A stretch of 64,000 nt of DNA from NCBI RefSeq assembly GCF_001514265.1, contig NZ_KQ948999.1:186001-250000 (forward strand), written 5' to 3'. Shown one piece after another: positions 43,448 through 53,667 of the stretch. Each line of letters starts with the position of its first letter. Within the stretch, counting starts at the first letter, position 1. The DNA is from Streptomyces resistomycificus (GTDB lineage Bacteria; Actinomycetota; Actinomycetes; Streptomycetales; Streptomycetaceae). A model generated the notes under the pieces. That model saw only the letters and a program-made list of their open reading frames with translations, was not told the DNA's origin and ran no database searches. A program made the translations under genes and the position numbers.

Positions 43448-43794
43448 TACCGGGTTCCTTCCTTGCTGCTGACGACCACGGTGATGTGGCTGGTCCGCTT
43501 GCGGATCCGGTAGGCACGGCCCTGGGCGCGCGGCCGGAACCGCTTCAGGGTCGGACCCTCGTCGACGTAGGCCTCCGAGATGAAGAGGCTGTCGGCGTCG
43601 GTGTGGTCGTAGTTGTGCGCGGCGTTGGCAATGGCGCTGTCCAGCACCTTGCCGACCGGCACGCTCGCGGCCTGCGGGGCGAAACGCAGGACCGCCTGAG
43701 CCTCCGTGGCGTCCATGCCACGGATAAGGTCCACCACTCGGCGGGCCTTCATGGGCGTGACGCGGATGTACCGCGCCTGGGCCCTGGCTTCCAT
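43447..43794 (-). CDS. rplV: 50S ribosomal protein L22 (uL22)
   Basis: A 115-aa exit-tunnel protein. I chose the ATG at 43794 (MEARAQARYIRVTPMKARRV) because GGAAGGA lies 5 nt upstream; the alternative ATG at 43824 has a poorly spaced site. The tunnel-lining hairpin 'FRPRAQGRAYRIRKRTSHIT' is intact, with no macrolide-resistance-type change evident. Confidence 0.93.
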   Translation of the reverse strand: MEARAQARYIRVTPMKARRVVDLIRGMDATEAQAVLRFAPQAASVPVGKVLDSAIANAAHNYDHTDADSLFISEAYVDEGPTLKRFRPRAQGRAYRIRKRTSHITVVVSSKEGTR

Positions 43795-43836
43795 GGTTGT
43801 CCTTCCAGTGTCTGTCATGGTCATTCCACCCCGCGG

Positions 43837-44118
43837 TTAGCGGCGCTTCGACTTCCGGTCGTCCTTGACGTGACCCCGGAAGGTGCGCGTCGGCGAGAAC
43901 TCGCCGAGCTTGTGGCCGACCATCGACTCGGTGACAAACACCGGAATGTGGGTCTTGCCGTTGTGCACCGCGAGCGTGTGGCCGAGCATGGCCGGCACGA
44001 TCATGGAGCGACGGGACCAGGTCTTGATGACGTTCTTGGTGCCGGCTTCGTTCTGGGCGTCCACCTTCTTGATCAGGTGGTCGTCGACGAAGGGCCCCTT
44101 CTTGAGACTGCGCGGCAT
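43837..44118 (-). CDS. rpsS: 30S ribosomal protein S19 (uS19)
   Basis: A 93-aa 30S head protein paired with S13: MPRSLKKGPFVDDHLIKKVD, 'SRRSMIVPAMLGHTLAVHNG', 'GEFSPTRTFRGHVKDDRKSK'. It lies 12 nt after rplB. Confidence 0.98.
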   Translation of the reverse strand: MPRSLKKGPFVDDHLIKKVDAQNEAGTKNVIKTWSRRSMIVPAMLGHTLAVHNGKTHIPVFVTESMVGHKLGEFSPTRTFRGHVKDDRKSKRR

Positions 44119-44130
44119 CTAAACCCGCTC

Positions 44131-44967
44131 CTAGCGCTTCTTGTTCGTCTTGCGGCGGCGGACGATGTACTTGTTCGAAGCCTTCTTCGGCGAACGAGTA
44201 CGACCCTCCTTCTGACCCCACGGGGAGACCGGGTGGCGACCACCGGAGGTCTTGCCCTCACCACCACCGTGCGGGTGGTCAACCGGGTTCATCGCCACAC
44301 CGCGAACGGTCGGACGGACGCCCAGCCAGCGCTTACGGCCGGCCTTGCCCCAGTTGATGTTGCTCTGCTCGGCGTTGCCGACCTCGCCGACCGTGGCGCG
44401 GCAGCGCTGGTCGACCAGGCGGATCTCACCGGAGGGCATGCGGAGGTGGGCCATGGTGCCCTCCTTCGCGAGCAGCTGCACCGAGGCACCGGCGGAGCGG
44501 GCGAACTTGGCGCCGCCACCGGGACGGATCTCGATCGCGTGGATCGTGGTACCGACCGGGATGTTGCGGAGGGCCAGGTTGTTGCCCGGCTTGATGTCGG
44601 CCCCGGGACCGTTCTCGACGCGGTCACCCTGCTGCAGGTTGCGCGGGGCGAGGATGTAGCGCTTCTCGCCGTCGGCGTAGTGCAGCAGCGCGATGCGCGC
44701 GGTGCGGTTGGGGTCGTACTCGATGTGCGCGACCTTCGCCGGCACGCCGTCCTTGTCGTGACGACGGAAGTCGATCACTCGGTAGGCGCGCTTGTGTCCG
44801 CCACCCTGGTGGCGAACGGTCACACGACCGGCGTTGTTACGGCCGCCCTTGCTGTGCAGCGGGCGGACCAGCGACTTCTCCGGCGTGGACCGCGTGACCT
44901 CGACGAAGTCGGCGACGCTCGAGCCACGACGGCCCGGCGTAGTCGGCTTGTACTTGCGGATTCCCAT
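44131..44967 (-). CDS. rplB: 50S ribosomal protein L2 (uL2)
   Basis: A 278-aa protein of the peptidyl-transferase neighbourhood. The start is MGIRKYKPTTPGRRGSSVAD. The conserved 'GVAMNPVDHPHGGGEGKTSG' loop contains the essential His near the active centre. The basic C-terminus 'RRRKTNKKR' is typical. It follows rplW by 38 nt. Confidence 0.98.
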   Translation of the reverse strand: MGIRKYKPTTPGRRGSSVADFVEVTRSTPEKSLVRPLHSKGGRNNAGRVTVRHQGGGHKRAYRVIDFRRHDKDGVPAKVAHIEYDPNRTARIALLHYADGEKRYILAPRNLQQGDRVENGPGADIKPGNNLALRNIPVGTTIHAIEIRPGGGAKFARSAGASVQLLAKEGTMAHLRMPSGEIRLVDQRCRATVGEVGNAEQSNINWGKAGRKRWLGVRPTVRGVAMNPVDHPHGGGEGKTSGGRHPVSPWGQKEGRTRSPKKASNKYIVRRRKTNKKR

Positions 44968-45005
44968 TTCTCAGTCCTCGTCCGATATCGGACGATCCGA
45001 CCCGC

Positions 45006-45425
45006 TTACGCGGTCGGACCGCCGAAGATGTCGATACGGTCGCCCTCAGCGAGGGTCACGATCGCTCGCTTGGAGCCGGCGCGCTGACCGAAGCCGGTCT
45101 TGGTGCGCTTGCGCTTGCCCTGGCGGTTGATCGTGTTGACCCCGGTGACCTTGACCGAGAAGACCGCCTGGACGGCCTGCTTGATCTGGGTCTTGTTGGC
45201 GCCCGGGGCGACGATGAACGTGTACTTGCCCTCGTCGAGAAGCGCGTAGCTCTTCTCGGACACGACCGGCTTGAGCAGGATGTCACGGTGGTCCGTGAAC
45301 GACTTGCTCACCGGGGTGACGACGGTGTTCTTGCCCTCGGCCTCGTGGCGGCGCGCCTTGGCGACGCGCGCGACCTTCTTGGCCTTGGCAGCCTTCGAGG
45401 CGATGCTCGGGTGACGCGTAGCCAT
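45006..45425 (-). CDS. rplW: 50S ribosomal protein L23 (uL23)
   Basis: A 139-aa protein at the exit-tunnel rim that docks trigger factor and SRP. A Lys/Ala-rich N-terminal extension of about 40 aa ('KAAKAKKVARVAKARRHEAE') precedes the conserved core 'DILLKPVVSEKSYALLDEGK' and 'RQGKRKRTKTGFGQRAGSKR'. The ATG at 45425 overlaps the rplD stop (TGATG). Confidence 0.95.
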   Translation of the reverse strand: MATRHPSIASKAAKAKKVARVAKARRHEAEGKNTVVTPVSKSFTDHRDILLKPVVSEKSYALLDEGKYTFIVAPGANKTQIKQAVQAVFSVKVTGVNTINRQGKRKRTKTGFGQRAGSKRAIVTLAEGDRIDIFGGPTA

Positions 45426-46081
45426 CAGGCTTCGCTCCCTTCGGTGTCGGTGGCCTGCGGGCCGGACACGAAGGACTCGAAAGCGGCCTGGGTGAAGACC
45501 ACGTCGTCGGAGACGATCACGTCGTACGTGTTCAGCTGGCCCGGCTCCAGGATGTGGACCTGGGGCAGGTTGCGGGCGGAGAGCCACGCGGCCTCGTCGG
45601 CGCGGTCGACGACCAGGAGCAGGTTCTTGCGCTCCGAGATCTTGCCGAACAGCGTCCGAGCGGCCTTCGTCGACGGGTTCTCACCCTCGATGACGCCGGA
45701 GACGACGTGGATGCGGTTGTGGCGGGCCCGGTCGGTGAGGGCGTGACGCAGAGCGGCAGCCTTCATCTTCTTCGGGGTCCGCTGCGAGTAGTCACGCGGC
45801 TGCGGGCCGTGGACGACGCCACCACCGGCGAACTGCGGCGCACGGGTAGAACCCTGGCGCGCGCGGCCGGTGCCCTTCTGGCGGTACGGCTTCTTGCCGC
45901 CACCACGGACTTCACCGCGACGCTTGGTCTTGTGCGTGCCCTGACGGGCAGCGGCGTTCTGCGCGACGACGACCTGGTGGATCAGCGGGATGCTGATCTT
46001 CTCCACGCCGAAGATCTCCGCGGGGAGCTCGACGCTTCCGGTCTTCTCGCCGGCAGGCGAAAGGATGTCAACAGTGCTCAT
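45425..46081 (-). CDS. rplD: 50S ribosomal protein L4 (uL4)
   Basis: A 218-aa protein with a tunnel-reaching loop 'YRQKGTGRARQGSTRAPQFA' near the macrolide-binding site, wild-type in form. In E. coli L4 represses its own S10 operon at the leader; here the rpsJ leader contains a separate conserved element. It overlaps rplW by 1 nt and starts 9 nt after rplC. Confidence 0.98.
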   Translation of the reverse strand: MSTVDILSPAGEKTGSVELPAEIFGVEKISIPLIHQVVVAQNAAARQGTHKTKRRGEVRGGGKKPYRQKGTGRARQGSTRAPQFAGGGVVHGPQPRDYSQRTPKKMKAAALRHALTDRARHNRIHVVSGVIEGENPSTKAARTLFGKISERKNLLLVVDRADEAAWLSARNLPQVHILEPGQLNTYDVIVSDDVVFTQAAFESFVSGPQATDTEGSEA

Positions 46082-46089
46082 CGGTTACC

Positions 46090-46734
46090 TCAGGCCCCCT
46101 TGGCCGCAGTGCGGACCAGGACGAGGCCGCCGTTCGGACCGGGAACCGCGCCCTTGATGAGCAGCAGACCCTTCTCCGCGTCAACGGCGTGGACGGTCAG
46201 GTTCTGGGTGGTCACGCGCTCGTTGCCCATGCGACCCGCCATGCGGAGGCCCTTGAACACACGGCCCGGGGTGGCGCAGCCACCGATCGAACCGGGAGAG
46301 CGGTGCTTGCGCTGGGTGCCGTGACCGGCGCCGAGGCCCTTGAAGTTGTGACGCTTCATGACACCGGCGAAGCCCTTGCCCTTGCTCTTGCCGGTCACGT
46401 CGACCTTGATGCCGGCCTCGAACACCTCAGCGGTGATCTCCTGGCCGAGGGTGTACTCGCTGGCGTCAGCGGTACGGATCTCGACGAGGTGGCGGCGGGG
46501 AGTGACGTCGGCCTTGGCGAAGTGGCCCTTGAGGGGCTTGTTCACCTTGCGCGGGTCGATCTCGCCGAAGGCGATCTGGACCGACTCGTAACCGTCGGCG
46601 TCGTTCGTGCGGACCTGGGTCACGACGTTCGGGCCGGCCTTGACGACGGTGACCGGAACAACACGGTTGTTCTCGTCCCACACCTGCGTCATGCCGAGCT
46701 TCTCGCCCAGGATGCCCTTGATCTGCTTAGCCAT
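46090..46734 (-). CDS. rplC: 50S ribosomal protein L3 (uL3)
   Basis: A 214-aa assembly initiator. It starts MAKQIKGILGEKLGMTQVWD and has the glutamine-methylation-type loop 'GAGHGTQRKHRSPGSIGGCA', which extends towards the peptidyl-transferase centre. It lies 17 nt after rpsJ. Confidence 0.98.
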   Translation of the reverse strand: MAKQIKGILGEKLGMTQVWDENNRVVPVTVVKAGPNVVTQVRTNDADGYESVQIAFGEIDPRKVNKPLKGHFAKADVTPRRHLVEIRTADASEYTLGQEITAEVFEAGIKVDVTGKSKGKGFAGVMKRHNFKGLGAGHGTQRKHRSPGSIGGCATPGRVFKGLRMAGRMGNERVTTQNLTVHAVDAEKGLLLIKGAVPGPNGGLVLVRTAAKGA

Positions 46735-46751
46735 TCTCAGATCACCGGCCT

Positions 46752-47060
46752 TCAGAGCTTGATCTCGATGTCGACACCGGCCGGGAGGTCGAGTCGCATC
46801 AGAGAGTCAACGGTCTTGGGGGTCGGGTCGAGAATGTCGATCAGGCGCTTGTGCGTGCGCATCTCGAAGTGCTCGCGCGAGTCCTTGTACTTGTGCGGCG
46901 ACTTGATGACGCAGTACACGTTCTTCTCAGTGGGCAGCGGCACCGGGCCTGCGACCGACGCACCAGTGCGGGTCACCGTCTCGACGATCTTCTTCGCCGA
47001 GGAGTCGATGACCTCGTGGTCGTAGGCCTTGAGCCGGATGCGGATCTTCTGTCCCGCCAT
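46752..47060 (-). CDS. rpsJ: 30S ribosomal protein S10 (uS10)
   Basis: A 102-aa 30S protein that also serves as NusE in antitermination: MAGQKIRIRLKAYDHEVIDS, 'ETVTRTGASVAGPVPLPTEK', 'SREHFEMRTHKRLIDILDPT'. First gene of the S10 operon, preceded by a leader of about 380 nt with a 27-nt element shared with rpsL and a TTGACC/TATTGT promoter candidate. Confidence 0.98.
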   Translation of the reverse strand: MAGQKIRIRLKAYDHEVIDSSAKKIVETVTRTGASVAGPVPLPTEKNVYCVIKSPHKYKDSREHFEMRTHKRLIDILDPTPKTVDSLMRLDLPAGVDIEIKL

Positions 47061-47122
47061 GGCTACTCAGTAGTCCTGTCTCTTCTAACGCTCTGGAACC
47101 AGATGGTCTGTTTACTTCGCTC

Positions 47123-47149
47123 CGCCGACCCACGCGGTCGGGTGTGTCG
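47123..47149 (-). promoter_or_regulatory. leader element shared by rpsJ and rpsL operons (rpsJ copy)
   Basis: 27 nt identical to 54561-54587. In the minus-strand RNA, CCGACC pairs with GGTCGG across GCGTG, preceded by CGACACAC. It lies 62-89 nt ahead of the rpsJ start. Identity is exact; a regulatory role is inferred. Confidence 0.65.
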
Positions 47150-47444
47150 CGCTCTCGCCGACACAGATGCCCCTTGTTCGAACATCCCTGCTGGGAAAGC
47201 ACGGCCCTTCCGGAACCGCAAGCCGGGGACGAAAGGCCCACCGGGTGCCTGGCCGGCGCCGCACTGACACTTCCCGAAAGATTCCCGTACGTCCGCCCCA
47301 GCGCTGCCATCTGGCAGTTAGGGCGACGAGTACTGTGGGACTCGCTTCCGGTCCTCCCGGCGGGAGGCGCGCAGCATCAACACTCGACCGAGCAACTCCG
47401 ACAGTCTGCCATATGGGGCAGGCGCCTGGCCAATCGAGCCGGAG

Positions 47445-47472
47445 ACAATACCCCGGGAGTGACGCAGGTCAA
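47445..47472 (-). promoter_or_regulatory. candidate S10 operon promoter
   Basis: On the minus strand: TTGACC, 16-nt spacer, TATTGT, about 385 nt upstream of rpsJ. The -35 hexamer is the same as those of rpsL and rplM. Confidence 0.6.
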
Positions 47473-47599
47473 ACCGATGGGGTCGTCGGCGGTGCCGGGA
47501 TGGGGGCCGCGGAGCGCGCCTGTGTGGGACAACACACGTACCGAAGACCGGTCAGAACCGCCGGCACGCCCAGTGACGCGCCACCGTACGGGAGGCAGC

Positions 47600-48832
47600 T
47601 CAGGCCGGTCCCCGCGCGTTCCGCATCCGCGCGAACGACGTGTCCAGCCCCCGCTTCACCGCCCCCGCCACCGGCCGCTCCACGAACCGGTGCACCAGCC
47701 AGCTCAGCACCAGGAACCCGGCGAGCACGACGACCACCAGCAGCCGGGCGTCCATCGTGTCCCGCAACCGGTTGATCAGCGTCGTGCCGGCCACGTAGTG
47801 GATCAGATACAGCGGATACGTCAGAGCCCCGGCCGTCACCAGCCACTTCCAGCGGACGCGGTCCGTCGCGCCGAGGGCGATGGCCACCATGGCGAGCAGG
47901 AAGACCGTGAAGACCAGCACGCTCCCCCGCCACCCGGAGACGTGTTCGACCTCGTCGATCCGGTGTCCGAGCTCCAGTTGTCCCATCAGCCACGCCATCC
48001 CGAGGATGCCCCACAGCAGCAGGTCCTGACCGAAGCGGTGCATGAGGTACAGCGCCAGGCCCGCGATGAAGTACCAGGCGCCCTCGGGGTTGGCGGTCAG
48101 CTCCAGCAGGCGGAATCCGGACACCGGCGCGAGCATCGCCGCCGCGCCCCACACACAGCAGAAGACCACGACCTTGCGGTACGTCAGCCCGGTGGCGACG
48201 ACGACCAGGAAGAGGAGGTAGAAACGCAGTTCGGACCAGAGCGTCCAGTACACGCCGTCGACGTTCGCGACACCCGAACCGGACTGCAGCATCGTGAGGT
48301 TGAGCAGGACCTCACGCAGCCGCAGACGCTCCCACACCCCCGGTACGGCCACCAGGACGGCCGTGGTGAACACGACCGCGAACCAGTACGCCGGGTAGAG
48401 CCGGATCACCCGTGAGACGAAGAACTGCCGCGGGGTACGCCCCCAGCACGACATGCAGATCACGAAGCCGCTGATCACGAAGAAGATCTCGACGCCGATC
48501 CAGCCGTAGGAGGCGAAGCGGAACACCGTGGGCATGATGTCGGACACCGGCCGGCCCCAGATCGGGTTGCCCGGCTGGTCGACGCGGTCCGTACCGGCGA
48601 AGTGGTGCACGGCCACCATCAGGGCGGCGATCAGACGGATGCCGTCGACCGCGTAGAGCCGGCGGCCCACCCGTTCCCGTACGACGACGCGGGGGCGTGG
48701 CGCGACGCCGGGCTGTGGCGGCCGCCGCCCGGGCGGTGCGGCGAGCGGCGGGAGCGGCTGCTGCAGTCCGCCGCTCAGGCCCGCCACCCGCGTCGGGATC
48801 GTCGTCCTGCCGTCCGCACCACGCATCGGCAC
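47600..48832 (-). CDS. acyltransferase 3 family membrane protein
   Basis: A 410-aa integral membrane O-acyltransferase. The GTG at 48832 has GAGGA about 10 nt upstream (TTG 48856 or ATG 48826 also possible). A Pro/Arg-rich cytoplasmic head of about 60 aa precedes the motif R66-LIAALMVAV-H76-H ('AVDGIRLIAALMVAVHHFAG'), the catalytic signature of the family. About ten helices follow ('IGVEIFFVISGFVICMSCWG', 'LYPAYWFAVVFTTAVLVAVP', 'LTYPLYLIHYVAGTTLINRL'). Such enzymes acylate cell-wall sugars, exopolysaccharides or antibiotics; the acceptor here is unknown. It sits alone between the S10 leader and a divergent DUF1963-like gene. Confidence 0.82.
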   Translation of the reverse strand: MPMRGADGRTTIPTRVAGLSGGLQQPLPPLAAPPGRRPPQPGVAPRPRVVVRERVGRRLYAVDGIRLIAALMVAVHHFAGTDRVDQPGNPIWGRPVSDIMPTVFRFASYGWIGVEIFFVISGFVICMSCWGRTPRQFFVSRVIRLYPAYWFAVVFTTAVLVAVPGVWERLRLREVLLNLTMLQSGSGVANVDGVYWTLWSELRFYLLFLVVVATGLTYRKVVVFCCVWGAAAMLAPVSGFRLLELTANPEGAWYFIAGLALYLMHRFGQDLLLWGILGMAWLMGQLELGHRIDEVEHVSGWRGSVLVFTVFLLAMVAIALGATDRVRWKWLVTAGALTYPLYLIHYVAGTTLINRLRDTMDARLLVVVVLAGFLVLSWLVHRFVERPVAGAVKRGLDTSFARMRNARGPA

Positions 48833-49054
48833 CTGTCGTCCGTCCTCATGAGGCAACTCCGGGCCGGGCGGCTCCCGGCCGCCTTCACGCTACGACCGTC
48901 ACAATCGCCTCACAGCGGCCAGACGAGAACATTCCCCCCGTCCGCGAGAGCACGTCGACCGAACCCTCGCCGACGCGCCCCACGCCGTTCCCCAACACTT
49001 CACTTGACACAAATCCCCTGCCGCGCAAGGGCGTTCAGCGCCTAGCCTCACCCC

Positions 49055-50047
49055 ATGCCACGCACCACCCCGCCCCGCCCCCTCGACGTGACGGCCCACT
49101 TCCCCGAGCTGGCCCCGCTGGCCCGCACGGCCGTGCGACTGCACCCCCGGCCCGGCGTGCCCACCGCGGCGGACAGCTCGATCGGCGGACCACTGCTGTG
49201 GCCGGCCCGCGAGCCCTGGCCCACCTGCCCGGACCACACCGCACGGCAGTACGGTCACGCCCCCGAGGACCTCCGGCACTACCGGCGCATCCTCGGCGGG
49301 GCCTGGGACCGCCCTCGCGAGGAGGGCGCCGACCTGCTGACCCCGCACGAGCGCACGCTCGTCGACCGCCTCGGCCAGGCGCGGTGGATCCCCCTCGACG
49401 GCCCCCTCCCCCTGCTGCCGGTCGCCCAGCTCCACGCCTCCGACGTCCCCGGCCTCCCCCGCCCTGACGGCACCGACCTGCTCCAGGTGCTGTGGTGCGC
49501 CTTCGACCACGGGGAGCAGATGCCCCGCGCCGAGCTGCGCTGGCGGGCGGCCACCGAGGTCGTCGACCCGCTCCCGGCCGGCGCCGCCCCGCGGCCACCG
49601 GTCGTCGAACGTGACAGCTACCTCCCCGAGCCCTGCGTCCTGCACCCGGAGACCGTCACCGAACACCCGGCCCCGCACGAGCTGCCCGAGGAGCTGGCGG
49701 ATCGGATCGAGGCGTGGGAGGAGGGGTGCGGGCTCGTCTACCAGTACGACCTGGGCGTGGCTCCGGGCTGCAAGGTCGGCGGGCACGCCCCGTGGAGCCA
49801 CACCGACCCGTTCCCCATGTCCTGCCCCGAGTGCCGTGCGGCCGTCCGTCCCCTGCTCACGCTCGACAGCTCGGAGTGGGACGGCGGCAGCCTCAGCTGG
49901 CGGCCGGTCGAGGACGGCGGCCACCGCGGCCCGATGTTCCGCGGGCCGGCCCAGGCCACCCGGCTGCGCATCGGCCGGGACCACGCCCTGCAGCTCTACG
50001 TCTGCACGACGTCGTACGGCCATCCGCATCTGCAGAACATCCAGTGA
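49055..50047 (+). CDS. DUF1963-like (YwqG-type) protein
   Basis: A 330-aa soluble protein. TAGCCT lies 6 nt before the ATG, suggesting a leaderless transcript. 'SSIGGPLLWPAREPWPTCPD' (about 41-60), 'PLLPVAQLHASDVPGLPRPD', 'KVGGHAPWSHTDPFPMSCPE' with CPEC, and 'PLLTLDSSEWDGGSL' match the DUF1963/YwqG pattern. No enzymatic role is established for the family. It is convergent with tuf and shares a bidirectional hairpin with it; the divergent acyltransferase gene is 222 bp upstream. Confidence 0.72.
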   Translation: MPRTTPPRPLDVTAHFPELAPLARTAVRLHPRPGVPTAADSSIGGPLLWPAREPWPTCPDHTARQYGHAPEDLRHYRRILGGAWDRPREEGADLLTPHERTLVDRLGQARWIPLDGPLPLLPVAQLHASDVPGLPRPDGTDLLQVLWCAFDHGEQMPRAELRWRAATEVVDPLPAGAAPRPPVVERDSYLPEPCVLHPETVTEHPAPHELPEELADRIEAWEEGCGLVYQYDLGVAPGCKVGGHAPWSHTDPFPMSCPECRAAVRPLLTLDSSEWDGGSLSWRPVEDGGHRGPMFRGPAQATRLRIGRDHALQLYVCTTSYGHPHLQNIQ

Positions 50048-50076
50048 GCCCGCGCGAGGCCCCCGCACACAGCGAA

Positions 50077-50106
50077 GGGCCCGTACGACCGAAGTCGTAC
50101 GGGCCC
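50077..50106. terminator. bidirectional terminator between the DUF1963 gene and tuf
   Basis: Perfect 13-bp arms GGGCCCGTACGAC / GTCGTACGGGCCC with loop CGAA, located between convergent stops at 50047 and 50151. Confidence 0.85.
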
Positions 50107-50150
50107 CTGCTTGGAGCTCGCGCTGGAGCTACCAGGTCAGATCAACGAGC

Positions 50151-51344
<1,194 letters not shown>

Positions 51345-51423
51345 TGGGGTCCTCCTGGGAGTGGTTCTGGTACGCCTTACTTCGCCGGCGCCAGGTGATC
51401 TTTGCTGGATGTCCCGGATCCCC

Positions 51424-51458
51424 GGGGCATTCCCTCCGACATTGCGGCGGAATGCCCC
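51424..51458 (-). terminator. hairpin in the fusA-tuf gap
   Basis: Perfect 10-bp arms GGGGCATTCC / GGAATGCCCC, loop 15 nt. It may terminate part of the fusA transcripts or mark an RNA-processing site ahead of tuf. TTGACT on the minus strand at 51471-51476 could be part of a tuf promoter, though its -10 would overlap the hairpin. Confidence 0.6.
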
Positions 51459-51501
51459 ACGAGGCTCCGGAGTCAAGCCTACGGCGTGTGAACGCGGTGC
51501 G

Positions 51502-53628
51502 TTACTCGCCCTTGGCCTTCGCGATGATCTCCTCGGCGACGTTCCGCGGAACCTCGGCGTAGGAGTCGAACTGCATCGAGTAGCTTGCGCGACCCGAGGT
51601 CTTGCTGCGGAGGTCTCCGACGTAGCCGAACATCTCCGAGAGGGGCACGAGGCCCTTCACGACGCGGGCACCGGCCCGCTCCTCCATGGCCTGAATCTGA
51701 CCACGGCGGGAGTTGATGTCGCCGATGACCTCACCCATGTAGTCCTCGGGCGTGGTGACCTCGACGGCCATCATCGGCTCGAGCAGCACGGGGCTGGCCT
51801 TGCGCGCGGCCTCCTTGAAGGCCTGCGAACCGGCGATCTTGAACGCGAGCTCGGAGGAGTCGACCTCGTGGTAGGCACCGTCGAGAAGCGTGACGCGGAC
51901 GCCCGTCATCTCGTAGCCGGCGAGGATGCCGAACTGCATGGCCTCCTGCGCACCGGCGTCGACCGAAGGGATGTACTCCTTCGGGATACGACCACCGGTC
52001 ACCTTGTTCACGAACTCGTACGAGGCGTCGCCACCCTCGATGGGCTCGATCGCGATCTGCACCTTGGCGAACTGACCGGTACCACCGGTCTGCTTCTTGT
52101 GGGTGTAGTCCACGCGCTCGACGGCCTTGCGGATCGTCTCACGGTACGCGACCTGCGGCTTACCGACGTTGGCCTCGACCTTGAACTCACGGCGCATACG
52201 GTCGACCAGCACCTCGAGGTGCAGCTCGCCCATGCCACCGATGATGGTCTGGCCGGTCTCCTCGTCCGAGTGAACCTGGAAGGAGGGGTCCTCCTCCGCG
52301 AGACGCTGGATGGCGACACCCAGCTTCTCCTGGTCACCCTTGGACTTGGGCTCGATGGCGACCTGGATGACCGGCGCCGGGAAGTCCATGGACTCCAGGA
52401 TCACCGGCTGCTTGTCGTCGCACAGCGTCTCACCGGTCGTGGTCTGCTTCAGACCCATCACGGCGATGATGTCGCCGGCGCCCACCGCGTCGATCTCCTC
52501 ACGCTTGTTCGCGTGCATGCGGTAGATCTTGCCGATGCGCTCCTTCTTGCCCTTGACGGAGTTCAGCACGGCGGTGCCGGACTCCAGGCGGCCCGAGTAG
52601 ACCCGGACGAAGGTGAGCTTGCCCAGGTGCGGGTCGCTCATGATCTTGAACGCGAGGGCGGACAGCGGCTCGTCCTCGGACGGCTTGCGCTTGACGACGA
52701 CCTCGGGGTCCTTGACGTCGTGGCCCTCGATGGCCTCGACGTCGAGCGGGGTCGGCAGGTAGCGCACGACCGCGTCGAGCAGGGGCTGGACGCCCTTGTT
52801 CTTGAACGCGGTGCCACAGAACACCGGGGTGACCGTGGTGTCGTTGGACTTGCCGGACGCGATGGTGATGCGACGGATCGCGGCGTACAGCTGCTCCTCG
52901 GTGGGCTCCTGGCCCTCCAGGTACAGCTCCATGATCTCTTCGTCGTTCTCGGCGACGCCCTCGATCAGCTTGCCGCGGTACTCCTCGGCAGCCTCGGTGT
53001 GCGTGGCCGGGATGTCGACGACGTCGTACATCTCGCCCTTGGCGGCCTCGGCGGACCACACGAGCGCCTTCATGCGGACCAGGTCGACGACGCCCTTGAA
53101 GTCGGCCTCGGCACCGATCGGAAGCTGCATGACCAGCGGCTGCGCACCAAGGCGGTCCGAGATCATGTCGACGCAGCGGTGGAACTCCGCGCCGGTCCGG
53201 TCGAGCTTGTTGACGAAGCAGATACGGGGCACGCCGTAACGGTCGGCCTGACGCCACACCGTCTCGGACTGCGGCTCCACACCGGCGACACCGTCGAACA
53301 CCGTCACGGCACCGTCGAGCACACGCAGGGAACGCTCCACCTCGACGGTGAAGTCGACGTGACCCGGGGTGTCGATGATGTTGATCGTGTAGTCGTTGTC
53401 CTCGAGCGGCCAGTGACAGGTGGTCGCAGCAGACGTGATCGTGATGCCACGCTCCTGCTCCTGCTCCATCCAGTCCATCGTGGCAGCGCCGTCGTGGACC
53501 TCACCGATCTTGTACGAAACGCCGGTGTAGAACAGGATCCGCTCAGTGGTGGTCGTCTTGCCCGCGTCGATGTGGGCCATGATCCCGATGTTGCGGACCT
53601 TGGCCAGGTCAAGTGAAGTGGTAGCCAT
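51502..53628 (-). CDS. fusA: elongation factor G
   Basis: A 708-aa translocase GTPase. The G1 loop is 'MAHIDAGKTTTTERILFYTG', followed by 'DTPGHVDFTVEVERSLRVLD' (G3) and 'FVNKLDRTGAEFHRCVDMIS' (G4). Domain IV contains 'AGYEMTGVRVTLLDGAYHEV'. It is a housekeeping EF-G by length and sequence. It follows rpsG by 39 nt in the str operon. Confidence 0.98.
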   Translation of the reverse strand: MATTSLDLAKVRNIGIMAHIDAGKTTTTERILFYTGVSYKIGEVHDGAATMDWMEQEQERGITITSAATTCHWPLEDNDYTINIIDTPGHVDFTVEVERSLRVLDGAVTVFDGVAGVEPQSETVWRQADRYGVPRICFVNKLDRTGAEFHRCVDMISDRLGAQPLVMQLPIGAEADFKGVVDLVRMKALVWSAEAAKGEMYDVVDIPATHTEAAEEYRGKLIEGVAENDEEIMELYLEGQEPTEEQLYAAIRRITIASGKSNDTTVTPVFCGTAFKNKGVQPLLDAVVRYLPTPLDVEAIEGHDVKDPEVVVKRKPSEDEPLSALAFKIMSDPHLGKLTFVRVYSGRLESGTAVLNSVKGKKERIGKIYRMHANKREEIDAVGAGDIIAVMGLKQTTTGETLCDDKQPVILESMDFPAPVIQVAIEPKSKGDQEKLGVAIQRLAEEDPSFQVHSDEETGQTIIGGMGELHLEVLVDRMRREFKVEANVGKPQVAYRETIRKAVERVDYTHKKQTGGTGQFAKVQIAIEPIEGGDASYEFVNKVTGGRIPKEYIPSVDAGAQEAMQFGILAGYEMTGVRVTLLDGAYHEVDSSELAFKIAGSQAFKEAARKASPVLLEPMMAVEVTTPEDYMGEVIGDINSRRGQIQAMEERAGARVVKGLVPLSEMFGYVGDLRSKTSGRASYSMQFDSYAEVPRNVAEEIIAKAKGE

Positions 53629-53667
53629 AAGGCTTCAGTCTTCTCTCGGTCTCGATGGGGGTAGCGA

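Larger units (their letters stand above)
47061..47599. other. S10 operon leader and promoter region
   Basis: 539 bp without a credible gene. It contains the shared leader element (47123-47149) and the promoter candidate (47445-47472). The remainder (47150-47440) would be transcribed as a long untranslated leader. Space for r-protein autoregulation is ample. Confidence 0.55.

Noticed and set aside
42620..44221. 533-codon rpsC frame extended through rplV and rpsS
   Set aside because: The extension is a shadow frame. MGQKVNPHGF at 43447 is the conserved S3 start and overlaps the rplV stop.
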